64,000 bases of DNA from an uncultured Erythrobacter sp. (GCF_958304185.1 NZ_OY284434.1:124001-188000); one strand, 5' to 3'. Counted from the first letter of the stretch, positions 7,560-16,585 are shown. Notes: generated by a model from the letters alone, not told the origin. Translations and numbers: made by a program.

Positions 7560-10500
7560 ATGCGTATCACGAAGCTCTCTCTCCAGTCGTCGTCGCTCCC
7601 CGCCATCGCTGCGGCCCTGCTGGTCGCCGGTCTGGCGCCCGCACAAGCCAGCGCGCAGGACAGCGTGGCAGCGGAAGACCCTGCCGCCGAACCTGCGGAA
7701 CAGATCGTCGTCACCGGCTCGCGCATTTCGGTGAGCGCGGCGACCGAATCCACCAGCCCGATCACGGTGATCGACGCTGAAAGCATCGCGCTCAGCGGGC
7801 AGGCCGATCTCGCCACCCAGCTGCGCAATATCCCCGCGCTGCAAGGCTCGCTGCCGGGCACCGATTCGGTCAACCAAGTGGCTGCGGGCGACAGTTCCGA
7901 CCTTGGTCTCAGCCTGTTGAACCTGCGCCAGCTCGGATCGGTTCGGACGCTGGTGCTTGAAGACGGACGCCGCCACGTGCCGGGCACCGGCGGTTCGGCT
8001 GCGGTCGATATCGGCGCGATCCCGCAGGGACGCATCAAGAGCGTCGAAGTGCTGACCGGCGGCGCGTCCTCGGTCTACGGCGCCGACGCAGTCAGCGGCG
8101 TCGTCAACTTCACGCTGCGGTCAGGCCGCGATTTCGACGGGCTCGAATTCAACGTTCAGGGCGGCATCTCCGATCAGGGCGATGCCGAGAATTACAGCGT
8201 CAGCCTTGCTGGCGGCGGCGAGTTCATGGACGGGCGCGGTAGTGCGGTGTTCTCGGTCGATTACAGCAAGCAGAAGTCACTGACGGCGACGGACCGCGAC
8301 TTTGCCGGGACCGGGTTGTTCGGGCTGGGCTTTGCCAATGATGCGATCTTCGACCTGCTCGGCCTGACCGATGCGGATTTCGGCCTGCCTGCGGGCGAGC
8401 GTCCCAGCCAGGCCTTCTATCCCAATGTGACCCTGCCGGTGTCGAGCCGGTTCGGGATCATCGCGATCGACAACGGATTTGCCAGCGCCTTTGATGCGGT
8501 CAACCTGATCAATCCCAATGGTTCCGTGCCGTTCCTTCCGGGCACCAACATCCCGGTTGCACAGGTGTTCGATGGAACCGGACTTCGTGCCTTCGGGTCT
8601 GGCACCTTCGTTGACGCCTTCAGCGCATCGGGCGGTGACGGGATCGGCGCAAACGTCAACGAGCTGATCCTGCCCGAACTGGAACAGCTGGTGTTCTCCG
8701 CCGGGGCAGATTTTGAAATCACGCCGGGGATCGAGGCCTTCTTCGAGGGCAAGTACGCCTTTACCAACGGCGTTGATGCCACCGGCACGCCGTTCAATGA
8801 TGACATTCCGATCCGGCTCGACAACCCCTTCATCCCGGCAGGGCTGCGCGCCCAGGTTACCCAGCTCCAAGGCCTTGGCCAGAGCCCGGTGATCGCGGTT
8901 TCGCGCGACATTCAGGACATCGACGTTCTGCCGCAGGAGGAGACCGAGCGTTCGACGTTGCGCTTCGTGGCGGGTCTGCGCGGCGAATTCGAGAAGCTCG
9001 GGTGGAAGTGGGAACTGTCCTACAACTACGGCCGTACCGAGGTGGAATCGGTGTTCAGCAACACCCGTCTGGACGACCGCTATTTCTACGCGATCGACGC
9101 GATTGCGCTGAACGCGGACAACCTCGCCGGCTTCCGGGCCAACAACCGCACCGTCACCGCCATCCGCGGTGGTCAGAACGTGCAGATCAATCCGGGGACG
9201 GCGCAGGCAGGCGACATCATCTGCCGGAGCGAGCTTGACGGCACCGCGCCGGGCATCTCGCCCTTCCCGCGTCCGCCGCGCAACCCCGATGGCACGGGCC
9301 GGGCGATCAGCTTCACCCCGCGCACCGGGGTCTGTGCACCGATCAACATCTTCGGCCCGGATTCGATCAACGGCGCCGGCGCTGACTTCGCCTTTGTCGA
9401 TATCACCAACTCGACCATTCTGACTCAGCAGCAGATCCTCGGCTCGCTGGCAGGCGACACGGCGGAGTTCTTCGAGCTGCCGGGCGGTGCCATCGGCTTT
9501 GCGGCGGGCTTCGAATACCGCAAGGACACCTCGCTGTTCACCCCCTCGCCGCTCCAGAACTCTCCGGGGATCACCAGCGGCGTCGTGTCGAGCGGCGCGC
9601 CGGTCAATCCCTCGCCGGATCCGCGTTTCCAAGACCCCGCGATCGAAGTCTACGAAGGCTTCGGCGAAGTGCGCGTGCCGCTGCTGGCCGACATGACCTT
9701 CATCGACCTGCTCGAATTCAACGGCGCGATCCGGTTCTCCGATTACAACACCATCGGCAAGACCACCGCATGGACGGTGGGCGGGCGGTACAAGCCGCAT
9801 GAAACGCTAGCATTCCGCGGCACATACTCCGTTGCGGTGCGTGCGCCCAACCTGGCCGAACTGTTCGGCCCGGTCCGTTCGGCCACCATCGGCCTGCTGG
9901 CCGATCCCTGCGCCGCGGCGAACGTCAACTCGGGCAGCTCGTTCCGTCCGGCCAACTGCCTCGAATTCGTGCCGGCCGGGTTCAACCCCGCCAACTTCGC
10001 CTCGGCGTTCCGTCCGGGCACCACGGGGGGCAATCCCAATCTGCAAGAGGAAGAGGCCGAAACCTTCACCGCCGGTTTGGTGTGGCAGCCGACCGGAATG
10101 CTCAGCGGGCTAAGCGTGATCGCCGATTACTACGACATCAAGATCACCGGCGCGGTGGGCTCGCTCACCGGCTTGCAGATTGCGGCGGCCTGCGTCGACT
10201 TGCCGAGCACGGACAACCAATTCTGCGACGCGATTACCCGTAACGCCACGACCGGGGTGATCGACAACTTCACCGCTGGTAACGTGAACCTCGGCTCGCT
10301 CGCGGTGCGCGGGATCGACTTTGCCGCCAACTACAAGTTCGATGTGCCGTTCGGGGCCGACTACGGCACCATCGACCTGTCGTTGACCGGCACGCACTTC
10401 CTTGAAGACACCCAGATCTTCAGCGCGACCCCAGGAACGCCCGATCCTGACCCGCTCGTGGCGGAGCAGGACAAAATCTCGCAGGCGATCGACAATGATA

Positions 10501-10883
10501 ATCTGGGTGAGTTCGGCAATCCGGAATGGATCGCCAATGTCGGCATCACCTGGAAGATGGACGCGTTCACGCTCGGCTGGACCGGGCGGTTCGAAAGCAG
10601 CCAGCTTTCGCCCGGCATCACCAACATTCAGGTGGTCGATGTCGCGATCGAGGGTGGCAAGGTGGTCGTCAAGGACGACAACACACTCGTGCCGCTGTCC
10701 CAGCGCGACACCGGGGATTCGCTGGTGAGCGACTTCTTCGCCAGCTACGACTTCTCCGAGAAGTTCAGCCTGTATGGCGGGATCAACAACGCCTTCGACC
10801 GTGAACCTTACCTCGGCAGCCTGGTGCGGCCGATCGGGGTGCGCGGCCGGTTCTTCTACCTCGGGGTGCGCGGATCGTTCTGA
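7560..10883 (+). CDS. TonB-dependent outer-membrane receptor
   Basis: A protein of 1107 residues from the ATG at 7560, which follows GAGGACACATC. A Sec signal peptide ends near ASAQD (residues 29-33). A TonB box-like EQIVVTGSRIS precedes the plug domain, which includes DGRRHVPGTGGSAAVDIGAIP and VEVLTGGASSVYGADAVSGVVNF. The remaining ~850 residues are barrel, ending in the typical terminal strand FFYLGVRGSF. The plug matches the sphingomonad/Caulobacter receptor type that imports siderophores, vitamins, peptides or sugars; the ligand is not evident. It stands alone, divergent from a flavoenzyme gene, and ends in a clear terminator. Confidence 0.9.
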   Translation: MRITKLSLQSSSLPAIAAALLVAGLAPAQASAQDSVAAEDPAAEPAEQIVVTGSRISVSAATESTSPITVIDAESIALSGQADLATQLRNIPALQGSLPGTDSVNQVAAGDSSDLGLSLLNLRQLGSVRTLVLEDGRRHVPGTGGSAAVDIGAIPQGRIKSVEVLTGGASSVYGADAVSGVVNFTLRSGRDFDGLEFNVQGGISDQGDAENYSVSLAGGGEFMDGRGSAVFSVDYSKQKSLTATDRDFAGTGLFGLGFANDAIFDLLGLTDADFGLPAGERPSQAFYPNVTLPVSSRFGIIAIDNGFASAFDAVNLINPNGSVPFLPGTNIPVAQVFDGTGLRAFGSGTFVDAFSASGGDGIGANVNELILPELEQLVFSAGADFEITPGIEAFFEGKYAFTNGVDATGTPFNDDIPIRLDNPFIPAGLRAQVTQLQGLGQSPVIAVSRDIQDIDVLPQEETERSTLRFVAGLRGEFEKLGWKWELSYNYGRTEVESVFSNTRLDDRYFYAIDAIALNADNLAGFRANNRTVTAIRGGQNVQINPGTAQAGDIICRSELDGTAPGISPFPRPPRNPDGTGRAISFTPRTGVCAPINIFGPDSINGAGADFAFVDITNSTILTQQQILGSLAGDTAEFFELPGGAIGFAAGFEYRKDTSLFTPSPLQNSPGITSGVVSSGAPVNPSPDPRFQDPAIEVYEGFGEVRVPLLADMTFIDLLEFNGAIRFSDYNTIGKTTAWTVGGRYKPHETLAFRGTYSVAVRAPNLAELFGPVRSATIGLLADPCAAANVNSGSSFRPANCLEFVPAGFNPANFASAFRPGTTGGNPNLQEEEAETFTAGLVWQPTGMLSGLSVIADYYDIKITGAVGSLTGLQIAAACVDLPSTDNQFCDAITRNATTGVIDNFTAGNVNLGSLAVRGIDFAANYKFDVPFGADYGTIDLSLTGTHFLEDTQIFSATPGTPDPDPLVAEQDKISQAIDNDNLGEFGNPEWIANVGITWKMDAFTLGWTGRFESSQLSPGITNIQVVDVAIEGGKVVVKDDNTLVPLSQRDTGDSLVSDFFASYDFSEKFSLYGGINNAFDREPYLGSLVRPIGVRGRFFYLGVRGSF

Positions 10884-10908
10884 CGCGCGGGCCGATGGGC
10901 ACAGAGGC

Positions 10909-10945
10909 GGGCGGGACAGTTCACGCTGTCCCGCCCGTTTTCGTT
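10909..10945 (+). terminator. Intrinsic terminator of the TonB receptor gene
   Basis: A perfect 11-bp stem GGGCGGGACAG (10909-10919) pairs with CTGTCCCGCCC (10926-10936) around a 6-nt loop and is followed by GTTTTCGTTT. It lies 25 bp after the receptor stop. The convergent acyl-CoA dehydrogenase gene ends at 10946, so the stem could act in both directions. Confidence 0.85.
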
Positions 10946-12112
10946 TCAATCATAGGTGCCCAGCAACCCGCGGGCGACCACCCAGTTGTGGATCTCGCTC
11001 GGGCCATCATAGATGCGCATGGTGCGCAGCTTGTTGCTCATCAGGTAGAGCGGCAATTCGCGGGTCATGCCCATCCCGCCGAACAATTGCATGGCGTGAT
11101 CGACGATCTCGTAGGCGCTTTCGATGCAGAAGCTCTTGATCATCGAGATTTCGCTGCGGGTGTCGCGGCCCTCGTCGATCTTCCACGCGCAGTCATAGGT
11201 CATCAGCCGCATCGCGTGGATCTTGGTCGCGGCGTCGGCGATCCAGTTCTGCACGGTCTGGCGCGACGAGAGGGGCTTGCCGAAGGTGGTGCGCTGCGGC
11301 GCGTAATCGATCATCATGTCCAGCGCGCGCTGCGCCATGCCGATTGACCAGGACGCCATCTCGATCCGCCGCGTGCCCAGCCGCACCTGCATCGGCGCAA
11401 AGCCCTGCCCGCGCGTGCCCAGCAGCTTCCACCCCGGCACCCGGCAATCGTCGAGCGCAATTTCATAGGTCGACGTGCCATCGATCATCGGGATCTTGCG
11501 CAGCACGTTGAAGCCGGGGGTGCCCTTGTCGACCAGAAACGCCGACATGCCGTTGCGGCCATTGGGGTTCTTGTCGGTCACCGCCATCAGGATGGTGAAG
11601 TGCGCCTCTGCGCCCTTGGTGATCCAGATCTTGCGGCCGTTGATGATCCAGTCGTCCCCATCCTGGACCGCGGTGGTGATCATCCGCTGCGGATCGGCCC
11701 CGGCGCCGGGCTCTGAAATGCCGATGGCGCTGATCGTCTCGCCGCGCACATAGGGTTCGAGATAGGCTGCGCGCTGGCGCTCGTCTGCGGCGACCATCAG
11801 CATCCTGAGGTTGGGCGAATCGGGCGGGAGGTAATAGGGGACGACCGTCTTGCCGAGCTCCTCGCTCACGCCGACCATCGCCACCATCGGCAGGTTCATG
11901 CCACCCACTTCCTCCGGCGCGTCAAGGCCCCACAGGCCCAGCTCGCGGCTGACGGCATCGACCTTGGCGGTCTCCTCAGGCGTCAGATAGGTGCCCTGCC
12001 CGATGTTTTCGCGGGCGATAACCACCTGTTCGAACGGCATCAGCTGATCGCGCACGAACTTGCCGACCAGATCTTTCAGCATGGTGTGTTCGTGACTGAG
12101 CTCGAAATTCAT
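10946..12112 (-). CDS. Acyl-CoA dehydrogenase (ACAD10/11-like)
   Basis: A protein of 388 residues from the ATG at 12112; a longer frame to 12268 adds Cys/Arg-rich sequence unlike any dehydrogenase. It contains the FAD/substrate blocks ISEPGAGADPQRM and WIINGRKIWITKGAEA, then FGKPLSSRQTVQNWIAD and the C-terminal FGGMGMTRELPLY. In the position where many acyl-CoA dehydrogenases carry the catalytic Glu (YEGT), this protein has IYDGPSEIH, an Asp variant also found in the ACAD10/11-like group, so the substrate is probably not a simple straight short-chain acyl-CoA. It is cytosolic and should pass electrons to ETF. No other beta-oxidation gene is adjacent. Confidence 0.85.
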   Translation of the reverse strand: MNFELSHEHTMLKDLVGKFVRDQLMPFEQVVIARENIGQGTYLTPEETAKVDAVSRELGLWGLDAPEEVGGMNLPMVAMVGVSEELGKTVVPYYLPPDSPNLRMLMVAADERQRAAYLEPYVRGETISAIGISEPGAGADPQRMITTAVQDGDDWIINGRKIWITKGAEAHFTILMAVTDKNPNGRNGMSAFLVDKGTPGFNVLRKIPMIDGTSTYEIALDDCRVPGWKLLGTRGQGFAPMQVRLGTRRIEMASWSIGMAQRALDMMIDYAPQRTTFGKPLSSRQTVQNWIADAATKIHAMRLMTYDCAWKIDEGRDTRSEISMIKSFCIESAYEIVDHAMQLFGGMGMTRELPLYLMSNKLRTMRIYDGPSEIHNWVVARGLLGTYD

Positions 12113-12353
12113 TGCCTCTGTCCCTGCCTTTTGGGGTGTCTGCTGGCCCCTGACACCACACAATACGCACCCTGTCATCCGCAGGATTGAGAGGGGGCAG
12201 CGATTTTTCCGGCGCGACCCCGGCGTTGCGGCACACGTCCCGGCGTCAGCACGGCTGGACAGCAGCAAGCGCCGGCACGCTTGACGCTCGATACAAAGTC
12301 ACATAACTGCATAGGTGCAAGTCTGCGACAATTTGCAGGCTTTGGAGGATACC

Positions 12354-12719
12354 ATGCCCAGTCGGCTGATCGTGTCGCGTGAGCTTGCGGACTTGTTGAA
12401 ATTGCTCGCCCATGCGGATCGTCTGCGCCTGATCGAAGAGCTCCGCCTCGGCGAAAAGGACGTGACGAGCCTTGCTGTGGCGCTTCAGCTGCCGGCCACC
12501 CGCGTCTCGCAGCATCTTGCGCTGCTGCGCGCGCACCGCCTTGTTGAAGAACGGCGCGATGGCCGTTCGCACTTCTACCGCCTGGCTCACGCCCATCTGG
12601 CCGACTGGATTCTCGACGCGCTCCCCTTCGTCGACATTCGTCAGCGACTGGGAGAGGCCGACCATATCGACACCGCCCTCGCCCTGTGGGGCGTGCCGGA
12701 ACCCAAATCGACTCACTGA
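12354..12719 (+). CDS. ArsR/SmtB family transcriptional regulator (copy 1)
   Basis: A protein of 121 residues, a winged-helix repressor or activator. The recognition segment is LPATRVSQHLALLRAHRLVEERRDGRSHFYRL. The ATG at 12354 is chosen because TTTGGAGGATACC lies immediately upstream. It contains no cysteine, so the thiol or As/Cd/Zn sensing typical of many ArsR proteins is unlikely; the ligand or modification it reads is unknown. It is followed 14 bp later by carbonic anhydrase and then a SulP transporter in the same direction, and it is closely related to the ArsR gene at 15043-15408 (shared MPSR start, ATRVSQHL/PTRVSQHL and LALWLID/LADWILD blocks). A TTGACG at 12281-12286 could be a -35 element, but its -10 partner is poor. 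Confidence 0.85.
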   Translation: MPSRLIVSRELADLLKLLAHADRLRLIEELRLGEKDVTSLAVALQLPATRVSQHLALLRAHRLVEERRDGRSHFYRLAHAHLADWILDALPFVDIRQRLGEADHIDTALALWGVPEPKSTH

Positions 12720-12733
12720 AAAGGATACCCCCG

Positions 12734-13399
12734 ATGCCCCATTTCGCCCAAGGCGTGGTCAAGTTCCAGCGCGAGGTGTTCCCGGAAAAGGCCGAGCTGT
12801 TCGAAAAGCTCAGCAACGGTCAGAGCCCGGAAGCGCTGTTCATCACCTGCTCGGACAGCCGGATCGAAACCGCGATGCTGACCCAGACCGATCCGGGTGA
12901 GCTGTTCATCTGCCGCAACGCGGGCAACATCGTGCCGCCGCACACCAACCAGACCGGCGGCATGACCGCATCGATCGAATTTGCGATCGGCGCGCTCAAG
13001 ATCCCGCACATCGTAATCTGCGGCCATACCGAATGCGGGGCGATGAAGGGGGCGATGAACCGCGCGGCCCTGACCACGCTCCCCCACGTGCGCGAATGGC
13101 TGGGCTATTCGCAGGGCGCGGTCGATATCACCGAAGCACTGGGCGCGGGTCTCGATCCCGAAGGCAAGATGCGGATGCTGCTCGAACAGAACGTCATCCT
13201 GCAATTGCAGCATTTGAAGACCCACCCCGTGGTCGCCGTGGCGCTCGCGCAGAAGGCGGTCACGCTGCACGGCTGGGTCTATGACATCAAGACCGGCGAA
13301 GTCTCCGCCTATGACGATGCGACCGGAACCTGGATTTCGGTCGAGCAGCGCTATGCCGCCGACATCGCCGAAACCGTGATCGGCAAGCACGCCTGCTGA
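12734..13399 (+). CDS. can: Beta-class carbonic anhydrase
   Basis: A protein of 221 residues from the ATG at 12734. It interconverts CO2 and bicarbonate in the cytoplasm. The zinc ligands and catalytic dyad of the beta class are all visible: CSDSR (Cys39, Asp41, Arg43) and HTEC (His98, Cys101), with CRNAGNIVPP and GGMTASIEFAI between them. It sits between an ArsR regulator (14 bp upstream) and a SulP-family anion transporter (54 bp downstream), an arrangement that suggests bicarbonate uptake and hydration or dehydration work together, as in known SulP-carbonic anhydrase pairs. Confidence 0.95.
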   Translation: MPHFAQGVVKFQREVFPEKAELFEKLSNGQSPEALFITCSDSRIETAMLTQTDPGELFICRNAGNIVPPHTNQTGGMTASIEFAIGALKIPHIVICGHTECGAMKGAMNRAALTTLPHVREWLGYSQGAVDITEALGAGLDPEGKMRMLLEQNVILQLQHLKTHPVVAVALAQKAVTLHGWVYDIKTGEVSAYDDATGTWISVEQRYAADIAETVIGKHAC

Positions 13400-13453
13400 T
13401 CGGGCACCCCTCTGCCCCTCCCCTCTCCACCTCTCACTCCGGACGCCCCCGCC

Positions 13454-15016
13454 ATGCAAGCCCCTGCCGCCGCCCGCTTAACCTCTGCTGTGGTGGGGCG
13501 CGATTTTCTCGCCTCGATCGTGGTGTTTCTGGTGGCTCTGCCGCTGTGCATGGGGATCGCGATTGCCTCAGGCGCGCCGCCCGCGCTCGGCCTGATCACC
13601 GGGATCGTTGGCGGGTTGGTGGTCGGCACCATCGCCGGATCGCCCTTGCAGGTCAGCGGCCCGGCAGCGGGCATGGCGGTGCTGGTCTATCAGCTGGTGC
13701 AGGAACACGGGCTGATGATGCTCGGCGTGGTCGGGCTGATTGCCGGTGCGCTGCAATTGCTCGCCGGGGTGTTCAAGCTGGGCCAGTGGTTCCGGGCAAT
13801 TTCGCCTTCGGTGATCCACGGGATGTTGGCTGGGATCGGTGTGCTGATCTTCGCCTCGCAGCTCCACGTGATGCTCGACGACGCGCCGCGCGCGAACGGC
13901 TTGCTCAACATCGCCGCCATTCCTGAAGCGGTGATCAAGGTTTTCCCGGTCGATGGCTCGGTGCACCACCTCGCCGCGATGGCGGGGATCGTGACCATTG
14001 CCACGATCATTTTGTGGAACCAGTTCAAGCCCAAGGCACTGGCGCTGATCCCCGGACCGTTGCTCGGCGTGATCGTCGGCACCGCCTTCGCGATGGCGTT
14101 TGCGCTGCCGATCACGCTGGTGAACCTGCCCGCCACACTGGCGAGCGGCCTCAACATCCCCACCACCGAAGCGCTGGCCGGGTTCACCAATCCCGACATC
14201 CTGACGCTTGGCCTGGTCTTCGCCTTCGTCGCCAGCGCCGAGACGCTGCTGTGCGCCACCGCAGTCGACAAGATGCACATCGGTACGCGCACCGATTACG
14301 ACAAGGAATTGCGCGCGCAGGGCATCGGCAACATGATCTGCGGCGGCTTTGGCGCGCTGCCGATGACCGGCGTGATCGTGCGTTCGGCCGCCAATGTCGA
14401 AGCGGGTGCGACGACGCGCATTTCGGCGATCATGCACGGCGCATGGCTGCTGCTGGCGGTGGCTGCCTTTCCCTTCGTGCTCAACGCTATCCCGACTTCG
14501 GTGCTGGCCGCGATCCTCGTCTACACCGGCTACAAGCTCGTCAACGTGGCCCAGATCCGCAAGATCGCCGAATTCGGCCGGCAGGAGCTGGTGATCTACT
14601 TCGCCACGCTGGTGGGCGTGGTCGCCATCGACCTGCTGACCGGCGTGATCCTCGGCTTCGGGCTGGCGACCTTGAAGCTGGTCTACACCTTCTCGCACCT
14701 CGAAATCCGGCGCGAGCATGATGCCGACACCAACCGGGTTGATCTTTGGATGACGGGATCGGCGACGTTCTTCTCGATCCCGCAGCTGGGCCAGGCGCTC
14801 GAAAGCTCGCCCTTCGGGTCAGAGGTGCATATCCATGTCGAAAAGCTCGACTATATCGACCATGCCTGCCTTGAAATGCTGTCGTCGTGGGAGAAGCTGC
14901 ACCAGTCTGGCGGCGGATCGCTGGTGGTCGAATGGAGCGAGCTGGTGGAGCGTTATGGCCGCCGCTCGGAAGAGAAGACCGAAATCCCCGGCCTGATGAT
15001 CCGCCCCGCCGCCTGA
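13454..15016 (+). CDS. SulP family inorganic anion transporter (probable bicarbonate/sulfate)
   Basis: A protein of 520 residues with roughly 10-14 membrane helices and a C-terminal STAS domain from about residue 420. The N-terminal core has FLVALPLCMGIAIASGAPPALGLITG, the SulP substrate-site helix region, and GSPLQVSGPAAGMAVLVYQ, the second half-helix repeat. The STAS part includes VHIHVEKLDYIDHACLEML. SulP proteins transport sulfate, bicarbonate or other anions; the adjacent carbonic anhydrase points to bicarbonate (BicA-like), which is an inference from context. No sulfate-assimilation gene is nearby. It ends 26 bp before the convergent second ArsR gene. Confidence 0.9.
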   Translation: MQAPAAARLTSAVVGRDFLASIVVFLVALPLCMGIAIASGAPPALGLITGIVGGLVVGTIAGSPLQVSGPAAGMAVLVYQLVQEHGLMMLGVVGLIAGALQLLAGVFKLGQWFRAISPSVIHGMLAGIGVLIFASQLHVMLDDAPRANGLLNIAAIPEAVIKVFPVDGSVHHLAAMAGIVTIATIILWNQFKPKALALIPGPLLGVIVGTAFAMAFALPITLVNLPATLASGLNIPTTEALAGFTNPDILTLGLVFAFVASAETLLCATAVDKMHIGTRTDYDKELRAQGIGNMICGGFGALPMTGVIVRSAANVEAGATTRISAIMHGAWLLLAVAAFPFVLNAIPTSVLAAILVYTGYKLVNVAQIRKIAEFGRQELVIYFATLVGVVAIDLLTGVILGFGLATLKLVYTFSHLEIRREHDADTNRVDLWMTGSATFFSIPQLGQALESSPFGSEVHIHVEKLDYIDHACLEMLSSWEKLHQSGGGSLVVEWSELVERYGRRSEEKTEIPGLMIRPAA

Positions 15017-15042
15017 TCGGCGGCCGGGAGCGGGGGCGGGCG

Positions 15043-15408
15043 TCAGATCACGGTTTCGGCCGCTTCAGCCCGCCACATCATCTTCGCCTGCTCGATATCG
15101 ACGGCGCTCGCCCGGCTGAGACGGTGAGCGACATAGTCGATCCCATCAATCAGCCACAGCGCCAGTTCGGGCTGAGCGAGGCGGTAAACACGCTTCTGCC
15201 CGTGGGTTTCGGTCTCCACCAGCGCGATGGCGCGCAGCACACCCAGATGCTGCGAGACGCGGGTTGGCGAGATTTCCAGCAAATCGCCCAGCTCGTTCAC
15301 CGTCTGGTCGCCCGCTTGCAGTTTAAGCAACAGCCGGATGCGGTCAGGATGCGAGATTTGCCGCAGGACATGGGCCAATTCATTTGCAACAACCCGGCGG
15401 CTCGGCAT
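15043..15408 (-). CDS. ArsR/SmtB family transcriptional regulator (copy 2)
   Basis: A protein of 121 residues, a paralogue of the ArsR protein at 12354-12719. The winged-helix recognition segment is ISPTRVSQHLGVLRAIALVETE, and it too lacks cysteines. The ATG at 15408 has AAGGG eight bases upstream. It follows an upstream gene on the same strand by 19 bp, so the two are probably one transcript. Together the two regulators bracket the carbonic anhydrase-SulP pair, which suggests they control it or each other. The signal is unknown. Confidence 0.85.
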   Translation of the reverse strand: MPSRRVVANELAHVLRQISHPDRIRLLLKLQAGDQTVNELGDLLEISPTRVSQHLGVLRAIALVETETHGQKRVYRLAQPELALWLIDGIDYVAHRLSRASAVDIEQAKMMWRAEAAETVI

Positions 15409-15419
15409 ACCAAAACCCT

Positions 15420-15433
15420 TTCATATGTTAGGA
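15420..15433 (-). promoter_or_regulatory. Candidate ArsR operator, copy A
   Basis: Read on the minus strand this is TCCTAACATATGAA, overlapping the stop codon of the upstream gene and ending 12 bp before the second ArsR start. It matches the site at 16676-16689 at 12 of 14 positions (TYCTAAMATATGAA). On the plus strand it reads TTTC-N8-GGAA, similar in form to the ATTC-N8-GAAT sites reported for BigR/SqrR-type ArsR proteins. It is a sequence match only. Confidence 0.4.
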
Positions 15434-16585
15434 AATTGCGGCGGTTGAAGGCACAACGCGCAAAGTTGGTAAATGGCCCCCGGAATTTGCAATTTCTGCA
15501 TTTTTCAATGCGCGCCACGGCGTTTGCGGGCGCTTGCTGACGGCCCCGTCGCAGCAAAGTATGGTGAGAAACGTGTCATCCGCGACCGCAGTGACATAGG
15601 GCGCATCCGTGCCGCGGCCCGTGCTCGTCACCCCGCTATCGCGCAGCCGCGCCCAGGCGTCGTGCAGCCGCCATGCAGCGCGGCCCATGCCGGCTTCGTG
15701 CAAGGTCAGGGCCAAGGCATGGATCAGCGCCGGGGCATCGAGGGGCAGTCGGCTGCCCCCTCCGCCCGGCGCTTCGGACGTGACCAGTTGCAAGCCCCGT
15801 CCGAACCACAGCATCGGCCAAGCGCGGCGCATACCGCTGGTCTCGGCGAGCAGGGTGAACACGGTGCTGCGCAGATCGGGCATCACGATGATCGCATCCC
15901 ACAGCACCGCGCCGGACATTAACGGCACCAGCGCGTCTTCGATCGTGAGGATGTCGAGCGCCAGCCCGTCACGCGTCAGGCCCTTGCCCGCTGCCAACAG
16001 GTGCCGGGCGACTGCATTGCGCTGGCGAGCATGGCAGATGATCGCGACCCGCTCGCGCCCCTCGGCCCGCGCGGCCCGGAGCATCGTTCGCAGCACGGCG
16101 GCACGCGGGGTGGGGACGTCGCCCGCCGCTTCAGCGATGCAGACAGCGGGGTGCGGGGACATCAACACAATGTCCGTGCCGCCGCGCGCAGGTGGTGCGC
16201 CGCGAGCGTGATCGATCAGGTAGCTGGCGACATACTGCGCCTGCGGCAACCCGGCGAGGCCGCCGTGCTGGAAGGCCGAAGGGCTCCAGCCGATCCACGG
16301 CGCGAACATCGGTGCAGGCGCTGCCAGCTGACCCGCGCTCGCCGCCCAATCGGCCATCCGCGCCAAGCGCCCCGACGGGCGGGCAGGCGTGAGGAATTCA
16401 GTCTCGACCTCAAGCCATGCAAGCAACTGCGCCAAGCCTTCGCGCCAAGCCTCGGGCGCGGGATCGGCAGGTTCGGCCAGCTGGAACCGCGATGTCACCA
16501 GTGACAGTGCTGGCCCGCCAAACGCACGCGCGGAGCCGGGTGCGGCGGGCTCAAAGCTGTCGGCGATCGGGCTGCTCTGGTCCAT
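15428..16585 (-). CDS. Putative catalytically degenerate isocitrate/isopropylmalate dehydrogenase-like protein
   Basis: A protein of 385 residues, about the length of the IDH/IMDH family. Several blocks line up with that fold: TDIVLMSPH (family DIV-RENTEG), GRERVAIICHARQRN (family R-x-VT-VHKANI), LWDAIIVMPDL (family FDVIVT-NL), and the C-terminal PALIHALALTLHEAGMGRAA with GVTSTGRG (family A-I-S-MML-HLG---A, then T-DLGG). The metal- and substrate-binding residues are missing: the family's GDILSD is RSTVFT here, the substrate-site Arg/Glu loop is gone and there is no N-terminal GDGIGPE. I therefore infer a pseudoenzyme, possibly a ligand sensor. The alternative is an unrelated hypothetical protein. 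It lies 19 bp upstream of the second ArsR gene, in one operon. Confidence 0.5.
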   Translation of the reverse strand: MDQSSPIADSFEPAAPGSARAFGGPALSLVTSRFQLAEPADPAPEAWREGLAQLLAWLEVETEFLTPARPSGRLARMADWAASAGQLAAPAPMFAPWIGWSPSAFQHGGLAGLPQAQYVASYLIDHARGAPPARGGTDIVLMSPHPAVCIAEAAGDVPTPRAAVLRTMLRAARAEGRERVAIICHARQRNAVARHLLAAGKGLTRDGLALDILTIEDALVPLMSGAVLWDAIIVMPDLRSTVFTLLAETSGMRRAWPMLWFGRGLQLVTSEAPGGGGSRLPLDAPALIHALALTLHEAGMGRAAWRLHDAWARLRDSGVTSTGRGTDAPYVTAVADDTFLTILCCDGAVSKRPQTPWRALKNAEIANSGGHLPTLRVVPSTAAIS

